A stretch of DNA of 64,000 nt. Source: Streptomyces sp. WP-1 (GTDB taxonomy: Bacteria > Actinomycetota > Actinomycetes > Streptomycetales > Streptomycetaceae). Location of the stretch: NCBI RefSeq assembly GCF_030450125.1, contig NZ_CP123923.1, positions 1,426,001-1,490,000 of the forward strand, read 5' to 3'. The translations under genes were made by a program, and so were the position numbers. The notes under the pieces are model-generated. The model saw only the letters and a list, made by a program, of their open reading frames with translations. It did no database searches and was not told where the DNA came from. Positions 44,114 to 54,843 of this stretch are shown here, in pieces; within the stretch, counting starts at the first letter, position 1, and each line of letters begins with the position of its first letter.

Positions 44114-45601
44114 GTGCACCGCAGAATCATCGCGCCCGGCGCACTGGCGGCGGCCTCCCTCCTGCTGGCGATCCCGGCATCGGCCGCGAGCTACTCCCCC
44201 GGCGCGCCGGGCATCGGCGACCCCTACTACCCGTACTACGGCAACGGCGGTTACGACGTCTCGCACTACGGCCTGCGGCTGCGCTACCAGCCGAAGACGG
44301 ACGAGTTGCGGGGCACCGCGACGATCAGGGCGCGGACCACCCAGGATCTGTCCAGTTTCGACCTGGACTTCCTGCTGGACGTGAGCGAGGTGCGGGTCAA
44401 CGGCGTGAAGGCGTCCTTCACCCATGCCGAGCAGCATGAACTGGTGATCACGCCGAAGCGGCCGCTGGCGAAGGGCACGCCGATCACGGTGGAGGTCCGT
44501 TACCGCGGGGTGCCGTCCACGAAGAGCGCCTACGGCTTCACCACCTGGCACCGCACACCGGACGGCGCGGTCGCGGCGGACGAGCCGGAGTCGGCGTGGT
44601 GGTGGTTCCCGAGCAACGACCACCCGAGCGACAAGGCGACGTACGACGTCTCGGTCAGCGTGCCGGAGGGCACCCAGGCGATCTCCAACGGGGCGCTGCG
44701 CTCGGTCTCCTCGAAGCGGGGCTGGACCAGCTACTCCTGGCGGCAGGACCGGCCGCAGGCGACCTATCTGGCCACGCTCGCGGTCGGCAGGTTCGACATC
44801 ACCAGGAGCCGGTCCGGGCACGGGGTGCCGGTGATCAACGCCTACAGCAAGGACCTGGGCGCCGGGGACGCGGCGGCGCGGGCGAGCGTGGAGCGCACCG
44901 GGGAGATCGTCGACTGGCTGAGCAACTATTTCGGGCCGTATCCGTTCGCCACGGCGGGTGGTTATGTCCCGAACACGACGACCGGGTACGCGCTGGAGAC
45001 CCAGACCCGCGTCTACTACAGCCCCAAGCAGTTCGCGAAGGGCGCCAACCCCTTGGTGGTCGTGCACGAGCTGGCCCACCAGTGGTACGGCGACGACGTG
45101 TCGCTGAAGGGCTGGAAGGACATCTGGCTCAACGAGGGCTTCGCGACGTACGCGCAGTGGCTGTGGTCGGAGCACGAGGGCCAGGGCACGACGCGGCAGC
45201 TCGCCGACCAGGTGTACTCCGCGCATCCGGCCGACGACCCGTTCTGGAAGGTCGCGCCGGGCGATCCCGGTCCGGACGACCAGTTCGACGACGCCGTGTA
45301 CGACCGGGGCGCGGCCGCGATCCAGGCGCTGCGCGACAGGGTGGGCGACCGCGCCTTCTTCCGCATCCTGAAGGGCTGGCCGAAGGCGCACGCCTACGGC
45401 AACGCGTCCGTGGCCGACTTCGAGAAGTACGCCGAGCAGATCTCGGGCAAACCTCTCGCGGGGCTCTTCGACGCCTGGCTCTACCAGCCGGTGAAGCCGA
45501 CGGGGTCGGCGGCGCGCGGGTTCGCGGCCGCCGGTACGCCGCTCGCGCAGCCGAAGTCCTGGAAGGCCGTCGAGGCCGCGCACGGCGGCCACGACCGCTG
45601 A
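44114..45601 (+). CDS. secreted M1-family metallopeptidase
   Basis: 495 residues with a signal peptide (RRIIAPGALAAASLLLAIPA). An N-terminal M1 beta-domain precedes the zinc site HELAH (318-322) with the third ligand Glu ~341 in WLNEGFATY. The Y-x-RG-A helix follows (VYDRGAAAIQAL). Shorter than full aminopeptidase N because the C-terminal HEAT-like domain is missing, as in other Streptomyces secreted forms. Likely degrades peptides extracellularly. Confidence 0.93.
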   Translation: MHRRIIAPGALAAASLLLAIPASAASYSPGAPGIGDPYYPYYGNGGYDVSHYGLRLRYQPKTDELRGTATIRARTTQDLSSFDLDFLLDVSEVRVNGVKASFTHAEQHELVITPKRPLAKGTPITVEVRYRGVPSTKSAYGFTTWHRTPDGAVAADEPESAWWWFPSNDHPSDKATYDVSVSVPEGTQAISNGALRSVSSKRGWTSYSWRQDRPQATYLATLAVGRFDITRSRSGHGVPVINAYSKDLGAGDAAARASVERTGEIVDWLSNYFGPYPFATAGGYVPNTTTGYALETQTRVYYSPKQFAKGANPLVVVHELAHQWYGDDVSLKGWKDIWLNEGFATYAQWLWSEHEGQGTTRQLADQVYSAHPADDPFWKVAPGDPGPDDQFDDAVYDRGAAAIQALRDRVGDRAFFRILKGWPKAHAYGNASVADFEKYAEQISGKPLAGLFDAWLYQPVKPTGSAARGFAAAGTPLAQPKSWKAVEAAHGGHDR

Positions 45602-45785
45602 CCCTCCGCACCGGGGCCGCCCGGACGGCCTGAGGCTGTCCGCCCTCCCGGCTCATCGCGCGCGCGTGACGGGGCGGGAGGGCGTGACGGACCGGGCGGG
45701 AGCGGGCCCGGCCCACCGCTCGCGGCCGACCGGACAGGCCGTCGCCGGAGCCGTCGCCCCTGGGCGCCCCGCGCAGCAGGCCGAC

Positions 45786-46025
45786 TCAGTCCCCGTGGTC
45801 GTACACCGTCACCGGTATCCCCCGCCGGATCAGCCGCTCCGTGACGAGCGGCTCGACACGGGACCACTCGCCACCGGCCAGGCCGCAGCCTGCGCGGGGC
45901 GGCGTGTGCACGGAGGCGCCGAGGTCGCCCCAGCCGCCGATGTCGTCGCAGACATGGGTGATGGTCTTCTGGCCCTCGCCCGACGGAGTGGTGGCGTCAC
46001 CCCGGACGAGTGTGTTCTCCGGCAT
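45786..46025 (-). pseudogene. macrodomain remnant with internal in-frame deletion
   Basis: 79 residues. The N-terminus (LVRGDATTPSGEGQKTITHV then CDDIGGWG) is the start of a macrodomain (ADP-ribose-binding) and the C-terminus (GCGLAGGEWSRVEPLV, then VTVYDHGD) is its end. The central ~70-80 residues expected between GGWG and LGASVH are absent, although the frame stays open from ATG 46025. From memory, intact Streptomyces relatives are ~150 residues. The ADP-ribose pocket is unlikely to form; a decaying gene is the best reading. Confidence 0.65.
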
Positions 46026-46067
46026 GACGCCACCGTAGGGGCTGCCACTGACAGTGGCGCCCGGCCG

Positions 46068-47531
46068 CTACTTCGCCGGCTGGGTCGGCTGCTGGTCGAG
46101 GTCCGTGTTCACCCGGCGCCGGACGCCGAACCAGCCCGCGACGAGCATGATGGCGATCACCGGGATGAGCAGCAGGGTCTTGCGGCCGACCTCGTGGTCG
46201 TCCCACATCATGCCGAGGCAGACCAGCAGGAAGACGATCGTGGCGATCTCGGTGACCGGGGAGAACTTCAGCTGGAAGTGCGGCCGGGTCACCAGGCCCG
46301 CGCGGGCGCGGCGCACGAAGATCGCGTGGCAGATCATGATGATCACCCAGGTGCTGATGATGCCGAGCGAGGCGACGTTCAGCACGATCTCGAAGGCCTG
46401 GCTGGGCACGAGGTAGTTCAGGCCGACGCCGAGGACGCAGATGCCGCAGGTCAGCAGGATGCCGCCGTAGGGCACCTGGCTGCGGCTCATCACCCGGGTG
46501 AACTTGGGCGCGGAACCCGACATCGCCATGGAGCGCAGGATGCGGCCGGTGGAGTACAGGCCGGAGTTCAGCGAGGACATGGCGGCGGTGAGGACCACGA
46601 GGTTCATCACGTCGCCGGCCGCGGGAATGCCGATCTTGGACAGGACGGTCACGAAGGGGCTCTGGTCGGCGGAGTACACCGAGCTGGGCAGCAGCAGCGC
46701 GAGCAGGACGACCGAGCCGACGTAGAACAGGCCCACGCGCCACATGATCGAGTTCACCGCGCGCGGGACGATCTTCTCCGGCTCCTCGGTCTCGCCGGCG
46801 GCGACGCCGACCAGCTCCAGGGCCGCGTACGCGAAGATCACGCCCTGCATCACGAGGACGACCGGCATCATGCCGTGCGGGAGGATGCCGCCGTGGTCGC
46901 TGATGAGGCTCAGGCCCGGCGTGTAGCCGTCGACATGGTGCTGGGTGGACAGCAGGAAGATGCCGATGAGCATGAAGCCCACCAGGGTGGCGACCTTGAT
47001 GATCGCGAACCAGAACTCCATCTCACCGAAGATCTTCACCGAGATCAGGTTCACGGTGAGCACCACGGCGAGCGCGATCAGCGCCAGCACCCACTGCGGG
47101 ATGGGCGTGAAGAAGCTCCAGTAGTGCGTGTAGAGCGCGATCGCGGTGATGTCGGCGATACCGGTGGTCGACCAGTTCAGGAAGTACATCCAGCCGGCGA
47201 CATAGGCGCCCTTCTCGCCGAGGAACTCACGCGCGTACGACACGAAGGACCCGGAGGAGGGCCGGTACAGGACCAGCTCGCCCAGGGCGCGCACCACGAA
47301 GAAGGCGAAGATGCCGCAGACCAGGTAGGCCAGGGCGAGCGCGGGGCCCGCGTTGTGCAGGCGCCCTCCGGCGCCGAGGAACAGGCCGGTTCCGATGGCG
47401 CCGCCGATGGCGATCATGTTGACGTGGCGGGCCTTGAGGTCCTTGCTGTAGCCGGCGTCGCCCGCGTCGGCGGGCGTCTGGGCCGCCTGCGCAGGTGCGG
47501 GCTGTGCCGATTCCACGGCGTCCTTGCTCAC
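46068..47531 (-). CDS. amino-acid permease (APC family, AnsP/GABA-permease-like)
   Basis: 487 residues with twelve hydrophobic segments. The APC signature [18 protein letters not shown] is at ~40, with [20 protein letters not shown] in the TM6-7 region. Most like L-asparagine, GABA or aromatic/branched amino-acid transporters; substrate uncertain. GTG 47531 follows an AGGAAG box; an in-frame GTG at 47543 overlaps that box. Monocistronic, with a 240-bp upstream region shared with the divergent MerR-type gene. Confidence 0.88.
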   Translation of the reverse strand: MSKDAVESAQPAPAQAAQTPADAGDAGYSKDLKARHVNMIAIGGAIGTGLFLGAGGRLHNAGPALALAYLVCGIFAFFVVRALGELVLYRPSSGSFVSYAREFLGEKGAYVAGWMYFLNWSTTGIADITAIALYTHYWSFFTPIPQWVLALIALAVVLTVNLISVKIFGEMEFWFAIIKVATLVGFMLIGIFLLSTQHHVDGYTPGLSLISDHGGILPHGMMPVVLVMQGVIFAYAALELVGVAAGETEEPEKIVPRAVNSIMWRVGLFYVGSVVLLALLLPSSVYSADQSPFVTVLSKIGIPAAGDVMNLVVLTAAMSSLNSGLYSTGRILRSMAMSGSAPKFTRVMSRSQVPYGGILLTCGICVLGVGLNYLVPSQAFEIVLNVASLGIISTWVIIMICHAIFVRRARAGLVTRPHFQLKFSPVTEIATIVFLLVCLGMMWDDHEVGRKTLLLIPVIAIMLVAGWFGVRRRVNTDLDQQPTQPAK

Positions 47532-47784
47532 GGGTGGTACCACTTCCTGGTGCGCCCGGGCCTGGGCCCGGGGGTCGTGCAGGGCTTGGCCCGCACCACC
47601 CGATGAGTCGCGGCACAGACCAAGCCAGCAGCTTCCCAGACACGCTGGGCATTACGCGGTGTCCTACGTCACAGAGCGTTGCTTCTCACACGATCTTCTC
47701 AGCGTCCACATGATGTTCACCACGGCGCGTACCCGGCGCCCCGACGGGTTTCACAGCAGTGGTGTGACAGCGATACTGCTGCAC

Positions 47785-48531
47785 ATGACGACCGATGCCG
47801 GGGAGATGAGCCTCACCGTCGACGAGCTGGCCGCACGGGCGGGAGTGACGGTGCGGACCGTGCGCTTCTACGGGAGCAAGGGGCTGCTGCCGCCGCCGGT
47901 GATCGGACCGCGGCGGGTGGGCCGGTACGGTGCGCGGCACCTGGCGCGGCTGGCGTTGATCGAGGAGTTGCAGCGCCAGGGGATGACGCTGGCGGCGATC
48001 GAGCGGTACCTGGGGCAGCTGCCCTCCGATCTGTCCGCCTACGACCTGGCCATCCACCGGGCCGTGGTCGCCTCCTGGGTGCCGGACTCCGTGGAGACCC
48101 TCTCGCGTGCCGAGCTGGACCGGCGGGCCGGACGGGTGCTGGCCGACGAGGAGCTGGAGCGCCTCGCGGCGGCCGGGGTCCTGATCACCCGGGAGGCGAG
48201 CGGCACCGACGCGGCGGACGGCGGGGCGGACGACGGCTTCCGGGTCGACACCGGGCTGCTGCGGCTCGGCCTCGAACTGCTGGACGTGCCGTTGTCCCAG
48301 GGCACGGTCCTCGCGGCGCGCGAGGTGCTCATGGAGCACTCGCGCGCCGCGGCCCGTGAGCTCGCCCGGCTCTTCCGCGGCGAGGTGGCCGAGCGGGACA
48401 CCCGCGATGTGCGGGACCTGTCCGCGCACATCCACCCGCTGGTGGTGCAGGCGCTGCTGACCACCTTCCAGCGTTCGCTGCGCGAGGAGCTGAGCGAGCT
48501 GCTCAGCGGCGAGGGACCGTCAGGCGGCTGA
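47785..48531 (+). CDS. MerR-family transcriptional regulator
   Basis: 248 residues. The N-terminal winged helix (SLTVDELAARAGVTVRTVRF, ~9-28; GRYGARHLARLALIEEL) is MerR type. The ~170-residue C-terminus is unlike short metal sensors and is probably a ligand or dimer domain. A GATACT -10-like element lies ~11 nt upstream of ATG 47785, so the transcript may be nearly leaderless; ATG 47806 is an alternative. Its 3' end overlaps the convergent fadB-like gene by 12 bp. Confidence 0.87.
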   Translation: MTTDAGEMSLTVDELAARAGVTVRTVRFYGSKGLLPPPVIGPRRVGRYGARHLARLALIEELQRQGMTLAAIERYLGQLPSDLSAYDLAIHRAVVASWVPDSVETLSRAELDRRAGRVLADEELERLAAAGVLITREASGTDAADGGADDGFRVDTGLLRLGLELLDVPLSQGTVLAAREVLMEHSRAAARELARLFRGEVAERDTRDVRDLSAHIHPLVVQALLTTFQRSLREELSELLSGEGPSGG

Positions 48532-50700
48532 GTCCGTGAAGGGCTCGCCCTTGTCCGCCTTCTCCACCAGCAGCGCCGGCGGCTCGAACCGCTCGCCGTA
48601 GGTCCCGGCGAGTTCCCGGGCGCGGGCCACGAAGCCGGGCAGGCCGCCCTGGTAGCCGTTGATGTACTGGAGCACGCCGCCGGTCCAGGCCGGGAAGCCG
48701 ATGCCGAGGATGGAGCCGATGTTGGCGTCGGCCACGGAGGTCAGCACGCCCTCCTCCACCAGGCGCACGGTGTCCAGCGCCTCGGCGAAGAGCATCCGCT
48801 CCCGCATGTCCTCGAACGGGATCTCGTACCCGGTCTTGGTGAAGTGCTCGCGCAGGCCCGGCCAGAGTCCGGCGCGCTTGCCGTCCTCCGCGTAGTCGTA
48901 GAAGCCGGCGCCGCCGCTGCGGCCGGGGCGCCCGAACTCGTCGACCATGCGGTCGATGACGCCGTCGGCCGGGTGCGTGGTCCAGGTGCCGCCGGCCTCC
49001 TCGACGGCCCGCTTCGTCTCGTCGCGGATCTTGCGCGGGAGGGTGAGGGTCAGCTCGTCCATCAGGGAGAGCACCTTGGCCGGGTAGCCGGCCTGGGCGG
49101 CGGCCTGCTCGATGGAGGCGGGCTCGATGCCCTCGCCGACCATGGCGACGCCCTCGTTGATGAACTGGCCGATCACCCGGGAGGTGAAGAAGCCGCGCGA
49201 GTCGTTGACGACGATCGGCGTCTTGTCGATCTGCCGGACCAGGTCGAAGGCGCGGGCGAGGGCCTCGTCGCCGGTGCGCTCGCCCTTGATGATCTCGACC
49301 AGCGGCATCTTGTCGACGGGCGAGAAGAAGTGCAGGCCGATGAAGTCGGCCTGGCGCTCGACGCCCTCGGCGAGGGTGGTGATGGGCAGGGTGGAGGTGT
49401 TGGAGCACAGCAGCGCGTCGGGCGCGAGAACGGACTCGATCTCCTGGAACACCTTGTGCTTGAGCGCGGTGTCCTCGAAGACGGCCTCGATCACCGCGTC
49501 GCAGCCGGCCACGTCGGCGGCGTCCCCGGTGGGCGTGATCCGGGCGAGCAGCGCGTCCGCCTTCTCCTGGGTGGTACGGCCCCGGGAGACGGCCTTGGCG
49601 CACAGCTTCTCGGAGTAGTCCTTGCCCTTGAGCGCGGCTTCCAGGGAGACGTCCTTGAGGACGACGTCGATGCCCGCGCGGGCGCACGAGTAGGCGATGC
49701 CCGCGCCCATCATGCCGGCGCCGAGCACGGCCACCTTGCGGACCTCGCGGGACTCGATGCCCTTGGGCCGGTTGGCGCCGGAGTTGACGGCCTGGAGGTC
49801 GAAGAAGAACGCCTGGATCATGTTCTTCGCGGTCTGCCCGGTGACCAGCTCGGTGAAGTAGCGGGTCTCGATGGTGATCGCGTTCTCGAAGTCGACCTGG
49901 GAGCCCTCGACCGCCGCGGCCATGATGTTGCGGGGGGCCGGGTAGGGCGCGCCGTTCGTCTGCTTGCGCAGGTTGGCCGGGAAGGCGGGCAGGTTGGCGG
50001 CGAACTTCGGGTGGGCCGGGGTGCCGCCCGGGATCCGGTAGCCCGGGACGTCCCAGGGCTGCTGGGACTCGGGGTGCTCGTCGATGAAGGCGCGGGCCTT
50101 GGCCAGCATCTCCTCCGGTGTCTTCGCCACCTCGTGGATCAGCCCGTTCTCCAGGGCGCGCCGCGGGTTGTACTGGGTGCCCTGGAGCAGCACCTTGAGC
50201 AGGGCGTCGGTGATGCCCATCAGGCGCACGGTACGGGTGACACCGCCGCCCGCGGGCAGCAGGCCGAGGGTGACCTCGGGCAGGCCGATCTTGGAGCCGG
50301 GGGCGTCCAGCGCGACGCGGTGGTGGGAGGCGAGGGCGATCTCGTAACCGCCGCCCAGGGCCGCGCCGTTGATGGCGGCGACGACCGGCTTGCCGAGGGT
50401 CTCGATGCGGCGCAGCGCGTTCTTGATCGCGGTCGCGGTGTCGAAGACGGCCTGGGCGTCCTCGGGACCGGCCTTGATCATCTCCTTGAGGTCGCCGCCC
50501 GCGAAGAAGGTCTTCTTGGCGGAGGTGTAGATGATGCCCCGGATGGAGTCCTTCTCGGCCACGGCGCGGTCCGCGATCGCCTCGATGGACGTCTTGAACG
50601 CCTGGTTCATGGTGTTCGCGGACTGGTTCGGGTCGTCCAGGACCAGGGTGACGACACCGGTGTCGTCCTGCTCCCAGCGGATGGTGGTGCTCTCGGTCAT
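48520..50700 (-). CDS. fadB: fatty-acid oxidation multifunctional enzyme (enoyl-CoA hydratase + 3-hydroxyacyl-CoA dehydrogenase)
   Basis: 726 residues. The N-terminal crotonase domain (~1-200) has FFAGGDLKEM and NGAALGGGYEIAL. The 3-hydroxyacyl-CoA dehydrogenase NAD domain has VAVLGAGMMGAGIA (~325) with CSNTSTLPI and GLHFFSPVDKMPLVE, followed by two C-terminal helical domains (NDSRGFFTSRV). It catalyses hydration and oxidation in beta-oxidation, next to its thiolase partner 41 nt upstream. ATG 50700 has GGAG nine nt before. Confidence 0.95.
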   Translation of the reverse strand: MTESTTIRWEQDDTGVVTLVLDDPNQSANTMNQAFKTSIEAIADRAVAEKDSIRGIIYTSAKKTFFAGGDLKEMIKAGPEDAQAVFDTATAIKNALRRIETLGKPVVAAINGAALGGGYEIALASHHRVALDAPGSKIGLPEVTLGLLPAGGGVTRTVRLMGITDALLKVLLQGTQYNPRRALENGLIHEVAKTPEEMLAKARAFIDEHPESQQPWDVPGYRIPGGTPAHPKFAANLPAFPANLRKQTNGAPYPAPRNIMAAAVEGSQVDFENAITIETRYFTELVTGQTAKNMIQAFFFDLQAVNSGANRPKGIESREVRKVAVLGAGMMGAGIAYSCARAGIDVVLKDVSLEAALKGKDYSEKLCAKAVSRGRTTQEKADALLARITPTGDAADVAGCDAVIEAVFEDTALKHKVFQEIESVLAPDALLCSNTSTLPITTLAEGVERQADFIGLHFFSPVDKMPLVEIIKGERTGDEALARAFDLVRQIDKTPIVVNDSRGFFTSRVIGQFINEGVAMVGEGIEPASIEQAAAQAGYPAKVLSLMDELTLTLPRKIRDETKRAVEEAGGTWTTHPADGVIDRMVDEFGRPGRSGGAGFYDYAEDGKRAGLWPGLREHFTKTGYEIPFEDMRERMLFAEALDTVRLVEEGVLTSVADANIGSILGIGFPAWTGGVLQYINGYQGGLPGFVARARELAGTYGERFEPPALLVEKADKGEPFTDSAA

Positions 50701-50741
50701 GACAGTCGTCTCCGTTGAAGTCGCTTGGTTCCGCGGGGAGT

Positions 50742-51956
50742 TCAGATGCGCTCGATGACGGTGGCGATGCCCATGCCGCCGCCCACGCACAGGGTGACGA
50801 GGCCGTAGCGCTTGTCCTGGCGCTCCAGTTCGTCCACGAGCATGCCGACGAGCATGGCGCCGGTCGCGCCGAGCGGGTGGCCCAGCGCGATGGCGCCGCC
50901 GTTGACGTTGACCTTCTCCAGCGGCAGGCCCATCTCGTCGATGAAGCGCAGCACGACGGCGGCGAACGCCTCGTTGATCTCGACCAGGTCGATGTCGTCG
51001 ATGGTGAGGCCGGCCTTGGCGAGGGCCTTGCGGGTGGCGGGGGCGGGGCCGGTGAGCATGATGGTGGGCTCGGAGCCGGAGACGGCGGCCGAGACGATCC
51101 GCGCGCGCGGGGTGAGGCCGTAGCGCTCGCCGACCTCCTTGGAGCCGATCGCGACGAGCGAGGCGCCGTCCACGATGCCGGAGGAGTTGCCCGCGTGGTG
51201 GACGTGGTCGATCTTCTCCACCCAGTGGTACTTCTGCAGCGCCACGGCGTCGAAACCACCGAGTTCGCCGATGTCGGCGAAGGACGGCTTGAGCTTGGCC
51301 AGGGTGTCGGCGGTGGTGCCGGGGCGCGGGTGCTCGTCGCGGTCGAGGACGACCAGCCCGGCGCGGTCCTTGACGGGGACCACGGAGCGGGCGAAGCGGC
51401 CCTCCTTCCAGGCGTTGACGGCGCGCTCCTGGGAGAGCGCCGCGAACTCGTCCACGTCCCGGCGGGTGAAGCCGCCGATGGTGGCGATCAGGTCGGCGCC
51501 GATGCCCTGCGGCACGAAGTTGACGTCGAGGTTGGTCATCGGGTCGTTGAACCAGGCGCCGCCGTCGGAGCCCATCGGGACGCGGGACATCGACTCCACG
51601 CCGCCCGCGAGGACCAGGTCCTCCCAGCCGGAGCGGATCTTGGCGGCGGCCAGGTTGACGGCCTCGAGGCCCGAGGCACAGAAGCGGTTCTCCTGCACGC
51701 CCGCGACGGTGTCCGGCAGCCCGGCGGCGATCGCGGCGATACGGGCGATGTCGGAGCCCTGGTCGCCGACGGGGCCGACGACGCCGAGCACGATGTCGTC
51801 GACGGCGGCCGGGTCCAGGTTCGGGAAGCGGTCGCGGATCTCGTGGATGAGGCCGACGACCAGGTCGATGGGCTTGGTGCCGTGCAGGGCGCCGTTCGCC
51901 TTGCCTCGGCCGCGCGGGGTGCGGATCGCGTCGTACACGTACGCTTCGGTGCTCAC
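50742..51956 (-). CDS. fadA: acetyl-CoA acyltransferase (thiolase, FadA-like)
   Basis: 404 residues. Acyl-accepting Cys ~93 in [11 protein letters not shown]; catalytic His in [14 protein letters not shown] (~360) and second Cys in [10 protein letters not shown]. It cleaves 3-ketoacyl-CoA, completing the cycle begun by the adjacent FadB-like enzyme. GTG 51956 with GAAAGG upstream; 62 nt after the CoA-transferase gene, so one operon. Confidence 0.95.
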   Translation of the reverse strand: MSTEAYVYDAIRTPRGRGKANGALHGTKPIDLVVGLIHEIRDRFPNLDPAAVDDIVLGVVGPVGDQGSDIARIAAIAAGLPDTVAGVQENRFCASGLEAVNLAAAKIRSGWEDLVLAGGVESMSRVPMGSDGGAWFNDPMTNLDVNFVPQGIGADLIATIGGFTRRDVDEFAALSQERAVNAWKEGRFARSVVPVKDRAGLVVLDRDEHPRPGTTADTLAKLKPSFADIGELGGFDAVALQKYHWVEKIDHVHHAGNSSGIVDGASLVAIGSKEVGERYGLTPRARIVSAAVSGSEPTIMLTGPAPATRKALAKAGLTIDDIDLVEINEAFAAVVLRFIDEMGLPLEKVNVNGGAIALGHPLGATGAMLVGMLVDELERQDKRYGLVTLCVGGGMGIATVIERI

Positions 51957-52018
51957 TGGGATGCCTTTCGGGAGGGTCGGCCGAGCGGTTCGGTTGCGCA
52001 GCGGATGGGTGGGCGGGC

Positions 52019-53173
52019 TCAGTCGGCGGCCGGGGTCGGCCGGTCGTCTCCGGTGAGCGCGGGTATGTCCCAGTCCCGGGCCACGGCCTCGGCGCCCGCG
52101 CCGGGCAGCGCGGGTCCGGTGCGGACGGTGGTGGGGGTGGCGGAGAAACGGGGTGCGGGGGCGGGCTGGGTGATGCCGCCGTGGTCGGTGAAGGTGGCAC
52201 GGGCGGCCAGGTGCGGGTGGTGCGGGGCCTCGCGCAGCGACAGTACGGGGGCCACGCAGGCGTCGGAGTCCGCGAACAGGGCGGTCCATTCCTCGCGGGT
52301 GCGGTCCCGGAAGCGGGCGGTGACGGCCGCGCGCAGTTCCGGCCACCTGGTGAGGTCGGTGCGGGCGCTCTGGAGGTCGTCCAGGCCGAGCAGGCGCAGG
52401 AACTCGGCCGAGAACCGGTCCTCCAGGGCGCCGACCGCCATGTAGCCGCCGTCGGCGGTCTCGTAGGTGCCGTAGTAGGGGCAGCCGCCGTCCAGGAGGT
52501 TGGCGCCGCGCCGGTCCTGCCAGGCGCCGGCGGACAGCATGCCGTGGATCATCGCGGACAGATGGGCGGTGCCGTCCACGATGGCGGCGTCCACGACCTG
52601 GCCGGTGCCGGTGGCGCGGGCGTGGTGCAGGGCGGCGAGGACGCCGACGACCAGGTAGAGCGAGCCGCCCGCGTAGTCCCCGAGGAGGTTGGCGGGCACG
52701 GCCGGGGGCTCGCCGGGGCGGCCGATCATGCCGAGGGCGCCGGTGAGGGCGATGTACGACACGTCGTGGCCGGCGCGCTCGGCGAGGGGGCCGCCCTGGC
52801 CCCAGCCGGTCATCCGGCCGTAGACCAGGCGGGGGTTGCGGGCGTGGCAGTCGGCCGGGCCGACGCCGAGGCGCTCGGCGACGCCCGGCCGGTAGCCCTC
52901 TACGAGGATGTCGGCGCGCTCGGCGAGATCCAGGACGCGGGCGGCGCCGTCCGGGGACTTGAGGTCGACCACGACGGAGCGCTTGTTGCGGTTGGTGACG
53001 TCGTGGGCGGGGTCGATGCCGAGGCCGGGGCCGCCGGGGCGGTCCACCCGGACCACGTCGGCGCCGAGGTCGGCGAGCAGCATGGCGGCGAACGGGCCCG
53101 GTCCGATGCCGGCCAGCTCCACCACGCGCACGCCACCGAGCGGGCCCCGCCCTGCTGGTGCCGCCGTGCTCAT
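52019..53173 (-). CDS. class III CoA transferase / alpha-methylacyl-CoA racemase-like
   Basis: 384 residues of the CaiB/BaiF family: [20 protein letters not shown] at the N-terminus, catalytic Asp ~166 in GDYAGGS and His ~136 in AGHDVSY. These two are the racemase pair in AMACR (GDYGGG-type), favouring a racemase that lets branched acyl-CoAs enter beta-oxidation over a transferase. First gene of the fad operon. ATG 53173 after GGGGGA. Confidence 0.88.
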   Translation of the reverse strand: MSTAAPAGRGPLGGVRVVELAGIGPGPFAAMLLADLGADVVRVDRPGGPGLGIDPAHDVTNRNKRSVVVDLKSPDGAARVLDLAERADILVEGYRPGVAERLGVGPADCHARNPRLVYGRMTGWGQGGPLAERAGHDVSYIALTGALGMIGRPGEPPAVPANLLGDYAGGSLYLVVGVLAALHHARATGTGQVVDAAIVDGTAHLSAMIHGMLSAGAWQDRRGANLLDGGCPYYGTYETADGGYMAVGALEDRFSAEFLRLLGLDDLQSARTDLTRWPELRAAVTARFRDRTREEWTALFADSDACVAPVLSLREAPHHPHLAARATFTDHGGITQPAPAPRFSATPTTVRTGPALPGAGAEAVARDWDIPALTGDDRPTPAAD

Positions 53174-53392
53174 GCCGTCCCCCAAGCGTGTGACACAACT
53201 GATGTAACACCGGTGATGCTATGAACGCGTTCCATCCGGCACAAGACCTGAACGAGCAAGCGCTTAGCCAAGTGTCCATCCGGCTGAAAATCACCCGGTC
53301 GCCTCCGGGGCGCTCTCCTCACGCTAGCCTCGGCCACCGACAGCGGCGCGGGCTGCGCGACCGAGGGGTGGCATGAGCGGACGAGGTGGGTC

Positions 53393-54562
53393 ATGAACGG
53401 GCTGGACCGTCCCTACGACGTGGTGCTCTACGGGGCGACGGGCTTCGTCGGCACCCTGACGGCGCGGTATCTGGCGGCGCACGCGCCGCAGGGCCTGCGC
53501 TGGGCGATCGCCGGACGCGACGAGATGAAGCTGCGGCGGCTGCGGGACCGGCTGCCCGCGGGCGCGGACATCGGCGTGCTGCGCGCCGACACAGGGCGGC
53601 CGGCCGAGCTGCGCGAACTCGCCGAGCGGGCCCGGGTGGTGGCCACGACCGTGGGGCCGTATCTGCGGCACGGCGAGGAGCTGGTCGCCGCCTGCGCGGA
53701 CGCCGGGACGGACTACCTGGACCTGACGGGCGAGCCGGAGTTCGTGGACCTGATGTACGTACGGCACGACGCCCGCGCCCGGGAGACCGGCGCGCGCCTG
53801 GTGCACGCCTGTGGGTTCGACTCCGTGCCGCACGATCTGGGCGTGTACTTCACGGTGAGACATCTGCCGGAGGGTGTGCCGCTCCGCGTGGACGGCTATG
53901 TCACGGCCGACGCGGCGTTCTCCGGTGGCACGCTGGCCTCGGCGCTCGACCAGTTCGCGCGCGGGCGCGCGATGCTGGCCGCCGCCCGCGACCGGGCCCG
54001 GCACGAGCCGCGGCGGTACGGGCGCCGGGTGAGCGCGCCGGCCGGGGCGCCGCGGTTCGCCCGGGAGGTCGGCGCGTGGGCGCTGCCGCTGCCCACCATC
54101 GACCCGCGGATCGTGAGCCGTTCCGCGCGGGCCCTGGACCGCTACGGCCCCGACTTCCGCTACCGGCACTTCGCGGCGGTCCGCCGGCTGCCGGTCGCGC
54201 TCGGCGGGGCGGTCGCGGTCGGGGCGGCGGTGGCCGCCGCCCAGCTGCCGCCCGTGCGCCACTGGCTGTCCGGCCGGCTCGCTCCCGGCGCGGGGCCCAG
54301 CGCGGAGAAGCGGGCCAGGAGCTGGTTCAGGGTCCGCTTCGTCGGCGAGGGCGGGGGTCGCCGCGTCTACACGGAGGTCGCGGGCGGCGACCCCGGGTAC
54401 GACGAGACCGCCAAGATGTTCGCGGAGGCCGCGCTCTGCCTCGCCCTCGACGAGCTGCCGAAGACATCCGGCCAGGTGACGACGGTCCAGGCGATGGGCG
54501 ACGCGCTCACGGAGCGGCTGCGGGCTGCCGGGATCACCTTCCGGGTGGCCGCCGAGCGGTGA
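53393..54562 (+). CDS. saccharopine-dehydrogenase-like (trans-acting enoyl reductase type)
   Basis: 389 residues. NAD(P)-binding GATGFVGTLTARYLA (~14-28) with the RDEMKLRRL segment. The overall layout is that of mycobacterial Rv2449c/trans-acting enoyl reductases, which act on polyketide lipids. A hydrophobic stretch at ~265-285 (ALGGAVAVGAAVAAAQL) may touch the membrane. GAGGTGGG precedes ATG 53393. Divergent from the fad operon; the shared 219-bp region contains CACCGGTG (53208-53215). Confidence 0.85.
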   Translation: MNGLDRPYDVVLYGATGFVGTLTARYLAAHAPQGLRWAIAGRDEMKLRRLRDRLPAGADIGVLRADTGRPAELRELAERARVVATTVGPYLRHGEELVAACADAGTDYLDLTGEPEFVDLMYVRHDARARETGARLVHACGFDSVPHDLGVYFTVRHLPEGVPLRVDGYVTADAAFSGGTLASALDQFARGRAMLAAARDRARHEPRRYGRRVSAPAGAPRFAREVGAWALPLPTIDPRIVSRSARALDRYGPDFRYRHFAAVRRLPVALGGAVAVGAAVAAAQLPPVRHWLSGRLAPGAGPSAEKRARSWFRVRFVGEGGGRRVYTEVAGGDPGYDETAKMFAEAALCLALDELPKTSGQVTTVQAMGDALTERLRAAGITFRVAAER

Positions 54563-54654
54563 CCGGGACCGTCCGGTGCGGGCGTCTTGTCCCGAGGCTC
54601 GGTGCGAGGATGGGGCGTTTGCGACCCACCGGAGCCCGAGGAGGCGCTAAGACC

Positions 54655-54843
54655 GTGAAGTTCGTGCTCGAAGTGACCGTGGACGAGAACACGTCGGCGC
54701 AGGAGCGTGCCGCCGAGCTGAGCCGGATCCTGCGCTACTGGGGCGGCAATCTGCACCACTACGCGCTGGAGCCGGGTGACGGCTCGCCCGTCTACGACTC
54801 CGGGTACCAGGAAGTCGGTGTCTGGCGGCTCGCCGACGACTGA
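54655..54843 (+). CDS. conserved-looking 62-residue protein, unknown
   Basis: 62 residues beginning KFVLEVTVDENTS and ending YQEVGVWRLADD. Acidic, soluble, with an alternating strand-helix-strand pattern reminiscent of a small ferredoxin-like fold. GAGGAGG lies ten nt before the GTG. Its last 52 bp overlap the convergent endonuclease V gene. No family recognised. Confidence 0.65.
   Translation: MKFVLEVTVDENTSAQERAAELSRILRYWGGNLHHYALEPGDGSPVYDSGYQEVGVWRLADD

Noticed and set aside
53208..53215. CACCGGTG as a specific operator for the fad operon
   Set aside because: An 8-bp palindrome is too short to call in this GC-rich DNA; noted only as part of the shared promoter region.
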